64,000 bases of DNA from positions 15,230,966 through 15,294,965 of the forward strand of contig CM020514.1 in assembly GCA_009823395.1 (NCBI GenBank), in the 5' to 3' direction. The DNA comes from Thamnaconus septentrionalis (taxonomy: Eukaryota > Chordata > Actinopteri > Tetraodontiformes > Monacanthidae). The position numbers and the translations under genes were made by a program. The notes under the pieces are model-generated. The model searched no databases and was not told where the DNA came from. It saw nothing but the letters and a program-made list of their open reading frames with translations. This document shows positions 36,634-48,281 of the stretch, one piece after another (the first letter of the stretch is position 1; every line of letters begins with the position of its first letter).

Positions 36634-36659
36634 ATTGGCTGAGACACGCGGTCACGTGA
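36634..36659 (+). promoter_or_regulatory. Hox-promoter-like CCAAT/E-box pair without gene
   Basis: ATTGG at 36634-36638, 13 bases, palindromic E-box TCACGTGA at 36652-36659. The 13-base spacing equals that of the site at 47803-47828 ahead of the candidate hoxd3a first exon. No coding gene follows; a repeat begins at about 36825. Confidence 0.4.
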
Positions 36660-36824
36660 CAACGTTCCATTTGAAATGTATTCGAGGGAGTTTCAGAAAA
36701 GACACGTCCACACGTTCATCCTGTTTTCTAAACCGATGGGATGATTTGTTGTTGTTCCTAATATTGCCGTTGGTACCGAGTGATATGCTGCAAGGTGCAA
36801 ACAAACTAGGTGACTTATAATAAT

Positions 36825-37085
36825 AACGATAATAAACTTTATTTGTATAGCACCTTTCATACAAACAGCAGCTCAAAGTGCTTAACAAAAAGAAAATACA
36901 TCAGATACATCGTAAAACGATAAAAGCTAAAAAATAAATAAAAACATCCATATCAATAAGATAACAAGGGTTACAATGAAAGATTAAAAGTTAATATCAA
37001 TACACAGGTTAGTATCAATACAAGGAATTAAAGTTAATTGTTAAACGCAAGAGTGAAGAAGTGGGTCTTGTTAATGTTACTGACG
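36825..37085 (+). repeat. dispersed fish repeat with TTTGTATAGCACCTTT tail
   Basis: Contains TTTATTTGTATAGCACCTTT, CAGCTCAAAGTGCTTAACA and, further on, GAGTGAAGAAGTGGGTCTT, the diagnostic words of an abundant fish interspersed repeat (recalled). Boundaries are approximate. Confidence 0.6.
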
Positions 37086-37332
37086 GTTCAGTTTAAAATG
37101 TTGGGGACTTACAAAAACGAAATTAAACCCTTTCGCTTTATTTCCCATGCACTATTGCTCATGTCAAAAGGTGTTAAACCGGAAGCGACGTCACAGAACT
37201 TCGCTCAAACCTGGAGGGCACGAATGGCTTGTTATGCACAAATTATCTCCGGGGAAATCTCTGTTGCATGACATGTTTCTGTAAAAATGTGCAAAGCCTC
37301 TGACATTTATCACACCTGGCGCACAGTGTGGC

Positions 37333-37395
37333 AGCCAGTCAGTCAGTCAGCCAGCCAGTCAGCCAGCCAGTCAGCCAACCAGCCAGCCAATCAGC
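37333..37395. repeat. (CAGY)n imperfect tandem repeat
   Basis: About fifteen tandem units alternating CAGT and CAGC with a few AAC variants. Confidence 0.85.
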
Positions 37396-40300
37396 CCTCG
37401 ACACCAGCAGCTCTCTGTCTGTATGGGAGGGAGGGGCAGGAACAGCTCACTGCGCTCTGGGATTGGCCCGGATGACTGAGTGACATCAGTCACATTGTGT
37501 CAGGTTCACTGGGGAGAGAAATGGATTTGAATGGAAATCACGCATATTTGACTTTTCTTCCCCCTACGACACTTTGTAGGTCAACCGTTTAGGTAGATGT
37601 GAGTAATAAAAAATAGCACCAGTTGATAATGAGGAATGCGGTGCAATTGGGAATTTGAATATTACTCTGTTTGAGCACATACAAGAAGGAAACATTATTG
37701 ATATGAATGCTCGGAGATCCAGTTATGAGAACTTGATGTTTGCCGAGGCGTTTAGTCCTTTATTAAATCTAATATTGTAATAAAGTCCTTGTTTATTTAT
37801 GTATTTGTCTCCGAGCACCTTGACTGTTGAACTCACAAGCCTCCTCGGTTTTTTACCACCACTTTTCCCGGGCGTGATGGGCCCTTATTGACTTAAGTGC
37901 AACTTTGCGGGTTATTTATGGGCCCTCACTGCGTCCTGAGTGGCTGCGAGGAAAACACGTGACGCCATTAAAGTTTGTTTTATGGCCCCGGAGTTGACAA
38001 GCCAAAATATAATTCTCATTGTGTATTAGTAAGAGGAGTCCAGATGGGTTGGTTGGGGAAAAACAGGGGGCTTCCATTGGCAGAGAGCTGCGAGCAGGGG
38101 ACCACTGTGAGCGGCGTGGCTGCGCCAACATGCTCTGCGCCATCATACGCTGCGCTCTCCGCGGTAAGCCCTTCTCATCATTCTGATGGCGGTTATGGGC
38201 GGCGTGATGTCATGCGCATCATTTTCAGCCTATAGTGTTTGCCGCCTCTGTGTGTGTGCGTGTGCATGTGAGTGTGTGCGCTCCGGATAAATAAGAGGTG
38301 GTTCGATTATTCGCCGCTGCGCTCGTTCTCACTGCTTTGTTTTTTTATGTTTTAATTGATGGTTTTGTTTAGATGTATCGAACGCAATCTAAACTGTTGG
38401 ATTCGATTTAGATGCTGTTTATGTTTTTTGGGCAGATAAGTCAGTCTTGTGGTTTTGTTTTGGAAAAGGTTCTGAATTGGATTTGTTGACGTTTTCTGAA
38501 GGCCACGTCCAAACGATTCAAGTTCGGTGAATGTTGTGGCTCTTAAATGAAGCCTGTGGTCGTGTTTGTGCAGGAACGATCTGTTGATTTTTCCGTTGTT
38601 TTTTTTTTTTTTTTTTTTTTTTTTTTTGGGGGGGGGGGTGGCTGGGGGTAGTAGAAGAAAAAAAATCTCTTTTGCGCTCAGAAAATGTATATATTGTGTC
38701 ATTTGTCCTTTGTATACATTGCGGGGCTGTTGCAACATGGATTTGGGGTCTGCAGAATATTTTTTTTTCTAAAGGCCTGTACATTATTTACAAAAGAAAT
38801 CTCAAATAACCAAAGGCAAAAATAACTGTATGCAAAGCTTAAATGACTTGTCAAAATTAAGCATTTGCAAAATGTTCCCCCCTGACTCGCCCACATTTTT
38901 ACGCATAAATAGGCCTCGTGATTTTATTTCTTTTGGACGTTAAATCAGCAGCGTTTTGTTGATTAAAAGCTGGTGGTGGAAGTGAAGGAAAGAGACGAGT
39001 TGAACCGTGCGGCCTTTGGTCGAGCGCAGGCTGTGAGGAAACGCTGACTTTATCATTCTTTTGTTGGGAATCTCGGCTTTGACCCGTCTGAAGGACGAGC
39101 CGGAGAAGGTGAAAGGCAGGTCAGCCTGTCTAACAGAGAAAAAGCGACGATCCGGGGCTGAAATTTACAGAGTAGGAAAAAAACTGATTTTTATTTTTTA
39201 AGTTTAAAATAATCTTTTTTGAACTTGTTAAAAAAAGAAAAAAGAGGAGACCATGGTCACGTCTCAGGCAGGATGAGCACTTGTTTCGGTGCGGTTTGGT
39301 TTATAATTTCCTGTATTGACACTTTTAACTTGATAAAATAAACCAGCTTTGAAATTGGGCCACTGTGGCAAAAAAAAAACAACAACCAAAAAAACAACAA
39401 CAAAAAAAACCATTAGGCCTTAATTTAGCTAAACCGCTTTAAAGGAGCATCCAGAAATTCAACCACTATAAACATGTCTTATTTTCTTCATCACAAAGAT
39501 GGAAACTGAACCCTAATTTAAGTTTTAGATTTTTTTTCTCTGCAGCATTAGGTCTAATGTGCTAGATAACAAATATTAAATTCTAAATTGGAATTTTATC
39601 CCCCTGACGCCCCACACTTCAAGTGCTTTGAGTGTCATGTTGCCACCATCAACAGTACATACTTTTTCTTATGTTTTTCTTTCTTTCTCTATTTATTTTT
39701 TTATCATTGTTTTATTCTTTTGAAAGAAAAAACTCAATAATTTGATCTGGTCCAGAATGCCATCTGCCCCTTTTTCTCTGGCTTTTTCACAGAGTTTCGG
39801 TAGCCGGCATCTCCTCAATGGCTCAAAAAGGAATTTGTAAACTTTTGCACCCTTTGAGCTGTCAGCAGGGTGGAAAATAATTGAACTTTTTGATAAGTTT
39901 GTAAATGATTTGGCTTGACCTCGGTGGCCTCTGGCCTCATCTTTCGGCCTGCGCTGATAAAACTGCTCAGCGTTCGCTGCAGACATGCTTGATGAGTTGA
40001 TTTGAGAAACGCTTCGACTGGATCACAAAGTGACGGCTTTAAAACCAGAAAATCACTTTATGGAAGAACTTTAGGGAGCTTGGATTGTGGTGAAGGAACC
40101 TGCGCCGACCTGAGGAGCCATAAAATTATACTTTAAAAAAAAATCATTCTGTGGCCTTTTTATAGTTTACTGCTTTAATTGGACAGGGGAAGAGTAGACG
40201 TAACTTTAATTTGATTTTCTCTTCGCAAACGTACAATAAATGTCCTAACACGTGGAGATGCTAGTGTTATGTAAGTGGGCTGAGATTTATCAGTCCAAAC

Positions 40301-40510
40301 AAAGAAAAACCAACATGACGTGACTTTGGCTGTTGGAAGTTTAGACTTGACAGAGTGGAGGCCAGTCTGACTCGGTTCTAACCTCCTCTCTCACAGTCAG
40401 AATGGGGTGCGCTTACCTCCTGCTACCTTATATGAACCTTGTCTAGTGTGTCACACTGCACAGGGTTAGTCAGAGCACCACAGAACCAGTGCAGGGCTTT
40501 AAAGTGGGCT

Positions 40511-40601
40511 TGCCGTCGTCTATATATACCCTGTAGAACCGAATTTGTGTGATGAAACAGCAGTCACAGATTCGATTCTAGGGGAGTATATGGTCGATGA
40601 A
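40511..40601 (+). ncRNA. mir10b: microRNA precursor mir-10b
   Basis: The 5p arm at 40527-40549 starts TACCCTGTAGAACCGAATTT and ends GTG, exactly the miR-10b mature sequence; miR-10a/c have GATCC in place of GAACC and miR-10d ends differently. The 3p arm at 40566-40586 reads ACAGATTCGATTCTAGGGGA then G, the usual star strand. The arms pair across a loop of roughly 16 bases and the stem continues outward (CGTCGTC with GGTCGATG). Position about 0.95 kb upstream of hoxd4a is the conserved Hox4-Hox5 site of mir-10. miR-10 represses targets including Hox mRNAs after transcription. Confidence 0.97.
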
Positions 40602-41534
40602 AAGACTTCGGTGTATTGACACACTGCCTTCTTGATCAGGTGCTTTGTCAGGCTCCATGGTGCTGCTCGGTAAATGAGAATAAATCTGGCTAAACTCGGG
40701 GACTTGTTGGAACACAAAAGGAATTTTCCCAAATGAACAGTCCAGCCCTGCACTTCTACATTTGTTTCGCCGCATTTGGATAAAATAGCAGAGTGGCTTT
40801 TGCTGTAATAAACAAACCGGGTGCTCACTCCAGCTGTAGCTTTGCCCTCCTGTGAGTCGTTTGTGTCTCTGCATTATTGATTCCCAGAGGCTGCTGCTGC
40901 TGCTGCTGGCCAATAGGCTCCTGAGACGCTTTTTTTTTTTCTTCCAAAGGGAGGAATGGGATGGGGTGGTGTAGTGTGGGGGTTCAGATGAAGTGATGAG
41001 ATTGGTGTAACTTTTGGATGACCCCTTCCTGACAAAGACAGTCTTCATCAATTGTCCTCTGTCATTATTCCCTGCCTTTATGCCTCAGGGCTTTCTGTAG
41101 CCTTTGTTGGATTCCCTGTTTAACACCGCGCCTTCAAGTCACACCTCAAAAACAGCTTTATTTCTGTATGTGATGATGAAACATTATGTGCAGTCAGCAT
41201 TTTTGATCCATTCTTTTTTCTTTAAAAAATTGAGTGAAATGAACTTAAATCGTTTTCTTAATCTTCTACTGTGACATTTTTCTAATCAAAATGAGCATTC
41301 TGATGTTAAATGTGATATGTTTCCCTCCTCGACAGAGTATGATTTAGGTTCATCTCAATTTAGACGCTTCTGGTTGTATGTTTACCCGTTTATGGACCAG
41401 CATCACCTCCATTGGCCGATCTGGTCACATGGTTCGCTAACTTTATTCAGTTGACACCAAGTAGGAGGGCTTTATGGAGGGAGGAAAAAAAAGACAACTC
41501 GAGAAAAATTAGTATTTTCTACCTTCAGAAATTA
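40602..41534. other. mir-10b-hoxd4a interval
   Basis: Non-coding; probably the transcribed leader or promoter region of hoxd4a. It includes a CTG-rich stretch near 40890-40910 followed by CCAAT (40911-40915) and the proximal CCAAT/E-box pair at 41411-41432. Confidence 0.55.
41411..41432 (+). promoter_or_regulatory. hoxd4a promoter: CCAAT/E-box pair
   Basis: ATTGG at 41411-41415, 9 bases, TCACATGG at 41425-41432, 103 bases before the hoxd4a ATG. A USF E-box with an NF-Y site is described for the HOXB4 promoter, which supports the reading. Confidence 0.55.
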
Positions 41535-42627
41535 ATGGCCATGAGTTCGTATATGGTGAACTCTAAGTATGTGGACCCCAAATTTCCTCCGTGCGAGGAA
41601 TATTCGCAAAGCGACTATATACCTGAGCAGGGCTCGGACTACTTCAGCCCGGCGCAGGACGCAGACTTTCAGCAGCATCCAAGGATCTACCCGCGGTCAA
41701 ACTACACGGAGCAGCCCTTCAGCTGCACCGGCGTGCAGCAGGACTCCGCCGCGCCGGTGCAGCCCCGGGGTCATGTGCACGACCGATCCGGACACTCGAG
41801 TCCGTTTGAGGCGCAGACGGAGCGGGGGGCCCCGGTGCAAGTGTCCGGAGACCGGACTTGTGGACAGCAGCAGCAGAACACAAAGAGCCAGAACGGGACA
41901 CAAGCCAAGCAGCCTGCAGTAGTTTACCCCTGGATGAAGAAAGTCCACGTAACTACCGGTAAGATATCCGCTTCTTGTGTGTGTGTGTTTTACGCGCCAG
42001 CTGAGACCCGCACTTTAGAAATCATTCAGCGTAATATTTATGGGAGTCTTTGAAAGGCCTCGCCAATTACACAAGTCATAAATTTTTATAGCTCAGGAAA
42101 TAGGCCGCTATGAGCACTAGAAAGCTGGTGAAAACCCATATTGACCGCTTATATTGCTGCTAAAATAAGCTTTAATACACTTGGAGTCTGTTAATTCCCT
42201 ACTTTCTTTCTTTCGTTTTTTGGATCAAAGTTTTGAGCGCAACTCTCGTTGTTTCTCTCGAGTCGGCAGCACCCAAACCATTACCACTACATATTTTCTC
42301 CCCCTAACTTCTCCCTCTTGCTTTTCTCTCCCAGTTAACCCGGATTACACGGGACCCGAGCCCAAGCGGTCCAGAACAGCCTACACCCGACAGCAGGTCC
42401 TGGAGCTGGAGAAGGAGTTCCACTTTAACAGGTATCTGACCAGGCGGCGGCGGATCGAGATCGCCCACACTCTGTGTCTGTCCGAGAGGCAGATCAAAAT
42501 CTGGTTCCAGAACCGGCGCATGAAGTGGAAGAAGGACCACAAGCTGCCCAACACGAAGGGCAGGTCGGCGGCGCCAGCCTCCAGCCATCTGCACAAGGAC
42601 AACCAGACTGATATCACGTCGTTATAA
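41535..42627 (+). CDS. hoxd4a: homeobox protein Hoxd4a
   Basis: Anterior Hox transcription factor for hindbrain, cervical and pectoral levels. Exons 41535-41958 and 42335-42627 give 238 residues; donor ACCG|GTAAGA, acceptor CTCCCAG|TT, phase 1. ATG 41535 gives [20 protein letters not shown], the Hox4 signature; an ATG six bases later is possible. The PBX-binding hexapeptide YPWMKKVHV is at residues 131-139, followed by a 16-residue linker. The homeodomain is 151-210 ([12 protein letters not shown] to [14 protein letters not shown]), then KLPNTKGR, typical of Hox4, and a short tail ending TDITSL. Fully intact. mir-10b lies just upstream, as in other vertebrates. Confidence 0.97.
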
Positions 42628-43349
42628 GCCTTCCTCTTTCGTTTTTAAAGGAATGACTGTACATAATGAGAAAAGACAAAGGTTGCATCTGTCTTTTTGC
42701 ATGGACTGATGTCGTTTTTTGCCATTTATTTTTTATTTAACAACAACAGAAAATGACCACAGCAGTGTTGACTCGAGGCTGACTCACAAAATACAGCCAG
42801 TCTCAAATTTTCCCTTCCTTTTTCATTTTTTGCTTTTTATTTCCACAAAGAAACTCAAATGGACTCGCACGTGTTTTTTTCCCTGTTGGATGTTTCACCC
42901 ACCGATGAGCGACCTCGGCAGATTTCATGGGGGTTCCAACAAAGTGTTTGCGCCCATCTCACGTGGATTCACGCTGCTTAAGCGATTTAATTACTTCGTT
43001 CCAAAACGGGCAAGTCCATCGTTTAAAAAAATCGCAACGCAAAACCCCGCAGGTCGTTCGTTTTTTTTTTTACCCCCTCCCTCATTTTTAGTACATTCAC
43101 ATTAAATGCACAATATATACTTGAAGGAAACGTTATTTCCATTGGAAAACACGCCTAACGAAAAAGAAACCCTTCTTCGCGAATTGCAGACAATAATCCC
43201 GCCAATTCTTCCCATTTTTCCTTTGTCATTTCGATGTTTTAACTTATTTTGTACAATACAAGCGGTGAATTTTTTTTTTCCGCCTAAATATTTTTTTCCT
43301 CCTCCCAACAGCAAAACATTCCTGCGATGCGTACTATTCTGAGTGGCCC

Positions 43350-43355
43350 AATAAA
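43350..43355 (+). terminator. possible poly(A) signal of hoxd4a
   Basis: AATAAA about 720 bases after the stop. Another AATAAA near 44315 could be used instead, giving a long 3' UTR. Confidence 0.4.
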
Positions 43356-43989
43356 TCTCCCCTGACATGTGTGTAAACAGTGTACATTTTCAGAGGCTCT
43401 TTCGTGCCATTCGAAACTCTCAATATGAAAGATCATTTGTTCCTGCATGGCATCGAGTTCTTCCTGGATGTTTCCCATCGGAAACCATCCGGCCCAGAAT
43501 GTTTAGGCGTGTAATTGTTTGTTTTTTGCGTAATAGGATTATTACCCCATTATTTATTTGTTCAAAATTGTACATTTTTCGTATAGCGCACACGTTTTTT
43601 TTAATTGAAAGTATTCGTTAAACTTTTTTTTATTGAGCTGAAAAAATATATATGTTCGAACTTTTGTGCATTATTAGCATGGCTTTACGCGACGTTTCTT
43701 TTTTAAAAAATCTTTGTTATGTGGGAATCTAAAGAGTTTTTCATTGACACCGAGCTGTCCGATGGGGGGGGGGAGGCTTTCACGTCACCTCTGAAGACAG
43801 ATATTTTTTTGTTGTCTGATACCGTCATTGTCTTGGAACACACAACAAAAAAAGCCCAGAAGCTTCTCCTTCTCCTCCTACACTAGGAGGGTCTTCTGTC
43901 TCTCTCTCTCAAGCCTTCACGACCAGAAGCCCTGAAAAAGGTATTTCAAGCGTATAAGGTCGACAAAAGCAGCAGCAGCAGCGGTGGCA

Positions 43990-44006
43990 GGTTCATCCAG
44001 GGGACA
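43990..44006 (+). promoter_or_regulatory. DR5-like retinoic acid response element candidate
   Basis: GGTTCA, 5 bases, GGGACA, about 1.4 kb downstream of hoxd4a, where Hox4 genes commonly have a DR5 RARE. The second half-site is imperfect (A for T), so this is weak. Confidence 0.25.
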
Positions 44007-46320
44007 CGTTTCAGCCGCAAGGACTGACCCCGACACCCGTGACCCGCCGGACAGCCTGCATTTTCTGTCCCAGGCGCCCGTTTCTCCTCCGTTTGGAGCC
44101 TTTTTTCAAGTCTTGGAAGAAAAAAAAAAGCCAAAGCATTCAGAAGAAGAGTCAGTGCGTACATTTCCATTTCTCGTTTTGCAGTATTTATATCAGATTC
44201 TGGTTTGTGCATTTGTCTCCTCATGTCAATATGCAATCTTTTTCGGTTTTATTTTTGTACTTGCTTTTTACCTGGTATTGTGCATTGAGATGCGAGAAGT
44301 ATATTGGAAAAAAATAAAGATTTCTACTGAGTATGCATTTAAAGATTTTCCTCGGTGCTCTTTGTCGGGATTCATAACAAAAATTCGAGAATAGCTATTA
44401 CAAAAATCAGTTTGCTGAAAACAAATCACCCCAGAATTTTGGAGGGTTCCTTTCTTTTTATATTTGTATTTTTTTCATCACTGTGGATTTGTTTTGGTCT
44501 GCGTCGTTCACAAAAGGGCCATTTTGTTGGGGGAGTTTTCTCTAAACATGTGGAGCCATATGGGCGCTGGCAACCCCCTTTTACAAAACAGCCTGAAAAG
44601 CGCCAAATGTGCTGCAACTGCGTGAATTCAGTCTGTGCTTTCGCAAAGACACATTTCAGCAGCATAAACATGCTGTGAAATTCTGCAGCTTTTTTGAGGA
44701 TGTCTTAATCATCTTAAAATGGAAAAAAATGCTCCCTTATAACTGCCAGCACGGCAAACCAGGTCTCTTTAGGATGCATTTTATTTCATGAATGCACTTT
44801 GACCTCATTATTTGTGACGATATCCCAACTTAAAGTAAATAACACAGCTAAACGTGAAGCGCCTTACTGTCCATATAGTTTTAAACTGTCAAATAAAAAA
44901 CACCTTCGAGTTTGGCGCTCTTCTTCCCTCCCAAACCTCTTTACATCGCATTCATTATCAATTTTACTGCACACAAGACGTTAATATGATCATAAAAAAA
45001 ATCAATATATTTCAACAGTTCTATACCTTTTAGTGAACATCGCCCCCCACTCCAACACTGACCCCCGGACTCTGTGTCCGTCCACTCTACAATGGCATAT
45101 TATTCACTCGGAGCAAAACAGTATATTGCTGGGGCCTCTCAGCGGTCATTTCATTGCTGCTGTTGCTGTTGCTACTTGCTGGTGGCGGCGGCGGCGGCCA
45201 CCGTGCGCGCGTGCGCGTGTACTTGGACGCGCGTGCGCCTAGGAGACGCTACCACCGTCCTCCGTGTCATGTATCGAGGAGCTAAGACAAAGTGATGCTA
45301 CCGATCCACCATCCTGCCAGAAATGATGTGCGCATAGATGCAGTTGAGGGGAGGGGGTGAGGTGGGGGTGTGCTGTTTGGGGCTGGGGGGTGCAAAACAA
45401 TGGGCATAATCTCAAACGCACACCTGCGCAAATTTGCCACTTTACACATCTTTAAACATCTTTCAGAGCTAAAAAGCTGCGCTGCTCCTCTTTCTGCGCC
45501 AATAAACTCGGCTCGGCTCGGCTCGGCTCGGTAGGAAATACGCGCTATATACAGTACTGCTGACTTGCAGCAGCAGCGGCAGCAGCGGTGCATGGCTCGT
45601 GCGAGCAAGCCTACACCGCGCTGCGTGTGTTACAGTGTTACAGCAGTGTCGCGTGTGTAGCCGCGCTGACTGACCTACATGTGTGAACAGCAATAAATGG
45701 GGGAGCCAAAGGCAGCGCCACTCTCAATGACACCGCACCGGGGGCTTGCAGGCAGGGATACACCGCCACCACCACACCACACCACCACCACCTCGATGTT
45801 CTCCACCATCCGGCCATATTTGATTCCCCAGCTGTTTTCTACCGCGGCCAGACATCTCTCCTCTCCCCCCCTCCGCCCTCTAAGATATATTAAAGTGCGC
45901 CGTCTGCATTCGGAGATGTAATCCAGAGACTATACCACCGCTCCGCTTCTCCATCCATCCCCCCCCCACCAACTACCCCCCGACCACGTGATTGTCTAAA
46001 TAATTAATGCAGCACGTCCCCCTAGAAACACGGCGTCGTCATTAATCGCGAGGACTCTATCAGACTTGAAAACTGAAGAGATCCCCCCCCAAGAAAATAA
46101 TATCCGATAGCCGGCGCAAGCGTGTAGCCCCCCGCACTGTTGTGTAGCGACACATCCCAGCCGATGGATGCTTGGGTAGGTAAATATTTCTTCTTTTCTC
46201 CCTCTCTCCTCCTCCTCCACGTTGGTCGAGCTGCTAAATGACAACATCAAATGTGATATTTGAGAAATTGCTCGCGTTCATGTGATGTGACGCGCTCCGG
46301 GTTAGAATTGCATGCATGTC

Positions 46321-46370
46321 TTTATTTTATTTTATTTTATTTTATTTTATTTTATTTTATTTTATTTTAT
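46321..46370. repeat. (TTTTA)n microsatellite
   Basis: Ten tandem pentanucleotide units without interruption. Confidence 0.95.
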
Positions 46371-46625
46371 GTATTAGATATCAGCAATCAGAGGAGTGTG
46401 GACTTGTTTTGTGGAGCTGGCTGCTTTGGCGCATTTGTCTTGAATTGGACTGAGAGGATGAATGGTAAAAACTAAAGGGCAGTGACGTGTATTTATGGAC
46501 GCTCGCTCTAAATAAATGGTCTTTGAGGAGGCACTGAGCTCAGCGTGCATGGCCCCTGCCACGGCAGGGCCGGGGAGTCTGTGCACTCGGAGTCTAATTC
46601 CGGCTCTGTGTTTAAATATTTCGTT

Positions 46626-46668
46626 ACAAGGCTGCAGCATTAACATCCATGTAATGCTGCAGCCTTGT
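46626..46668. repeat. perfect 17-bp inverted repeat (hairpin)
   Basis: ACAAGGCTGCAGCATTA at 46626-46642 and its exact complement at 46652-46668, with a 9-base loop. It lies in high-complexity DNA between hoxd4a and hoxd3a. It could form a short RNA hairpin or be a paired protein site; it is shorter than a usual microRNA precursor. Confidence 0.9.
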
Positions 46669-47802
46669 TTGCCCGAGCAGGAAATGAACATATCTTGATT
46701 TATCTGCCACAGCGGAGGGTTTTCAGCACGGGATAACGGCCCATTTATCTCCTGCTTCTCTTTTTTCTTGTGTGTGTTACCCTTTGCTTTGATATCTGCG
46801 TGTTTTTATTGTTAGTGGGGGGTGATTTGATTCTGATTTCAGAGAAGTCGCTGGAAGTTTGGGGGCCATGCAAAGGCTTTGACAGCCCCTTTGCCTCCTT
46901 GTAAATCATTCGTCGTAATTCCAAAAAAGGGCGCGAGGCTGTTGGTGGGGGAGCCGCCGGGCGAAAACTGTAAATCTTTCACTTTTATTACCCTCTCAAC
47001 ATATGCTGCGACGCTACCAGTCCTGCATCCTCTTCTTCTTCTTCTTCTTCTTCCCAGCGAAAGATAACGCAGCCGATGCTCTCCGCGGCTGCAAATACGT
47101 CCTCTTGCAACCCAACCTGTTTCCCCCTTTTTGCTATTTTATTTTATTAGGTATTAAACATTGCTATTGATTTTCCCACTCCTTTCTGCGAGAGTTGAAA
47201 ATAAAAACAATGCGGGAGAAGACACGAACTCCCGTTCATTGTGTTTGTGCAGCGTGCGAGGACAGAGACGCAGCAAACAAAGGATGATAATGTGCTTTAT
47301 TTGAATACAATCCAACGCTGCAGGGAGAGAAAGAAGGAGCATGTCGTTTTTTTCATAAATCATTTTTAAATAATGCGCACGGCTGATGAATGAGTCGAAG
47401 AAACAGGGCTTCCAGAAAGATAGTATTCCTTGTTTTGTAGCGTTGTGTATCATTTTTAGGCACTGAAAAATTTGCTCCAAAGCCAATTGGATGCACTGCA
47501 AACCAAGATAAATAGTGCAAGTTTCCTTTTCGGGGGGAGGAAATTCGAGAATTTAAAATTAAAAGAAAAATCCACAACACACATTTTGTGTTTCAAAAAG
47601 CTGCAAAGAAAAACAGCCAATGTTTGGACAACCAAAGGTGCACAATCAACACGCTGCAGCCCGCTGTGTGTGTCTGTAAATGGCTGTGATATAATGGCAT
47701 AAAATGCTGAACCTCACCGAGCCCTTGATGAAAAGAAAGAGGCAGTGGGACATTTGACGCAGCTCAGACGAGGAAATAAGCGCCAGCCTTTTATCAGAGT
47801 GG

Positions 47803-47852
47803 ATTGGAAGAGGGGGACAATCACGTGAACAAATATGCCTGTATCTTATAAG
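47803..47852 (+). promoter_or_regulatory. candidate distal hoxd3a promoter
   Basis: ATTGG at 47803-47807, 13 bases, palindromic E-box TCACGTGA at 47821-47828, then a TATA-like TTATAAG at 47846-47852. It sits about 430 bases ahead of a strong donor site at 48281, which suggests it drives the non-coding first exon of hoxd3a. Confidence 0.45.
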
Positions 47853-47869
47853 ACCTGCGCCTTTATTTG

Positions 47870-48281
47870 TCATCGCAAAGCTCCTGAAACACACACACAC
47901 ACACACACACACACACCCCAAAAATATAAATCTCACCAATGTTGTAGCTCAGGCCCTTTCTTTCACTCCCCCTCTGTTCTGTATTTCTGTATATTTCACC
48001 GGCTTGATTGATTGCCAGCCACTTTTTTTTCACTCTGGAATAAGGGGAGATACCTTGTTGGCTTTTTATTGGTAGCCGAATTGCGAGTCCCTTCCGTTCT
48101 TTCGGGAATACTGTCTCCGCTGGTGTATGGAAATGTCTGAAAAACAGCAAGATCAGGTTTAGGACAGCATTGTGTCTGCGGACAAAGGGTGAAGGATTTA
48201 TTCCTGCATGGAGAGAAGCTGGAGCTGCTGCTGCTGATGAGGAGGAGAGGGGAAGCTGCTTTATGACAAATTGATTCGCAG
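47870..48281 (+). other. candidate 5' non-coding exon 1 of hoxd3a
   Basis: The right end is a near-ideal donor, CGCAG|GTAAGG, with GT at 48282-48283. The left limit is a guess based on the TATA-like site at 47846. No coding frame runs through it. Hox3 genes in other vertebrates have upstream non-coding exons. It would splice to 50157 or directly to 52218. Confidence 0.4.
47889..47916. repeat. (AC)n microsatellite
   Basis: AC run of about 28 bases, possibly inside the candidate hoxd3a leader. Confidence 0.9.

Larger units (their letters stand above)
28713..40510. other. hoxd9a-mir-10b gap, expected hoxd8 position
   Basis: Nearly 12 kb with no Hox coding sequence. I found no homeobox or YPWM-like remnant. 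It holds three mobile-element relics (32238, 33705, 36825), several microsatellites, plus-strand CTCF-like motifs at 30164 and 36536, and CCAAT/E-box pairs at 29787, 34550 and 36634. A GC-rich block near 37860-38300 (ACACGTGACG, GTTTTATGG, a donor-like CGCG|GTAAGC at about 38160) may be part of a non-coding transcript or enhancer. Confidence 0.55.
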
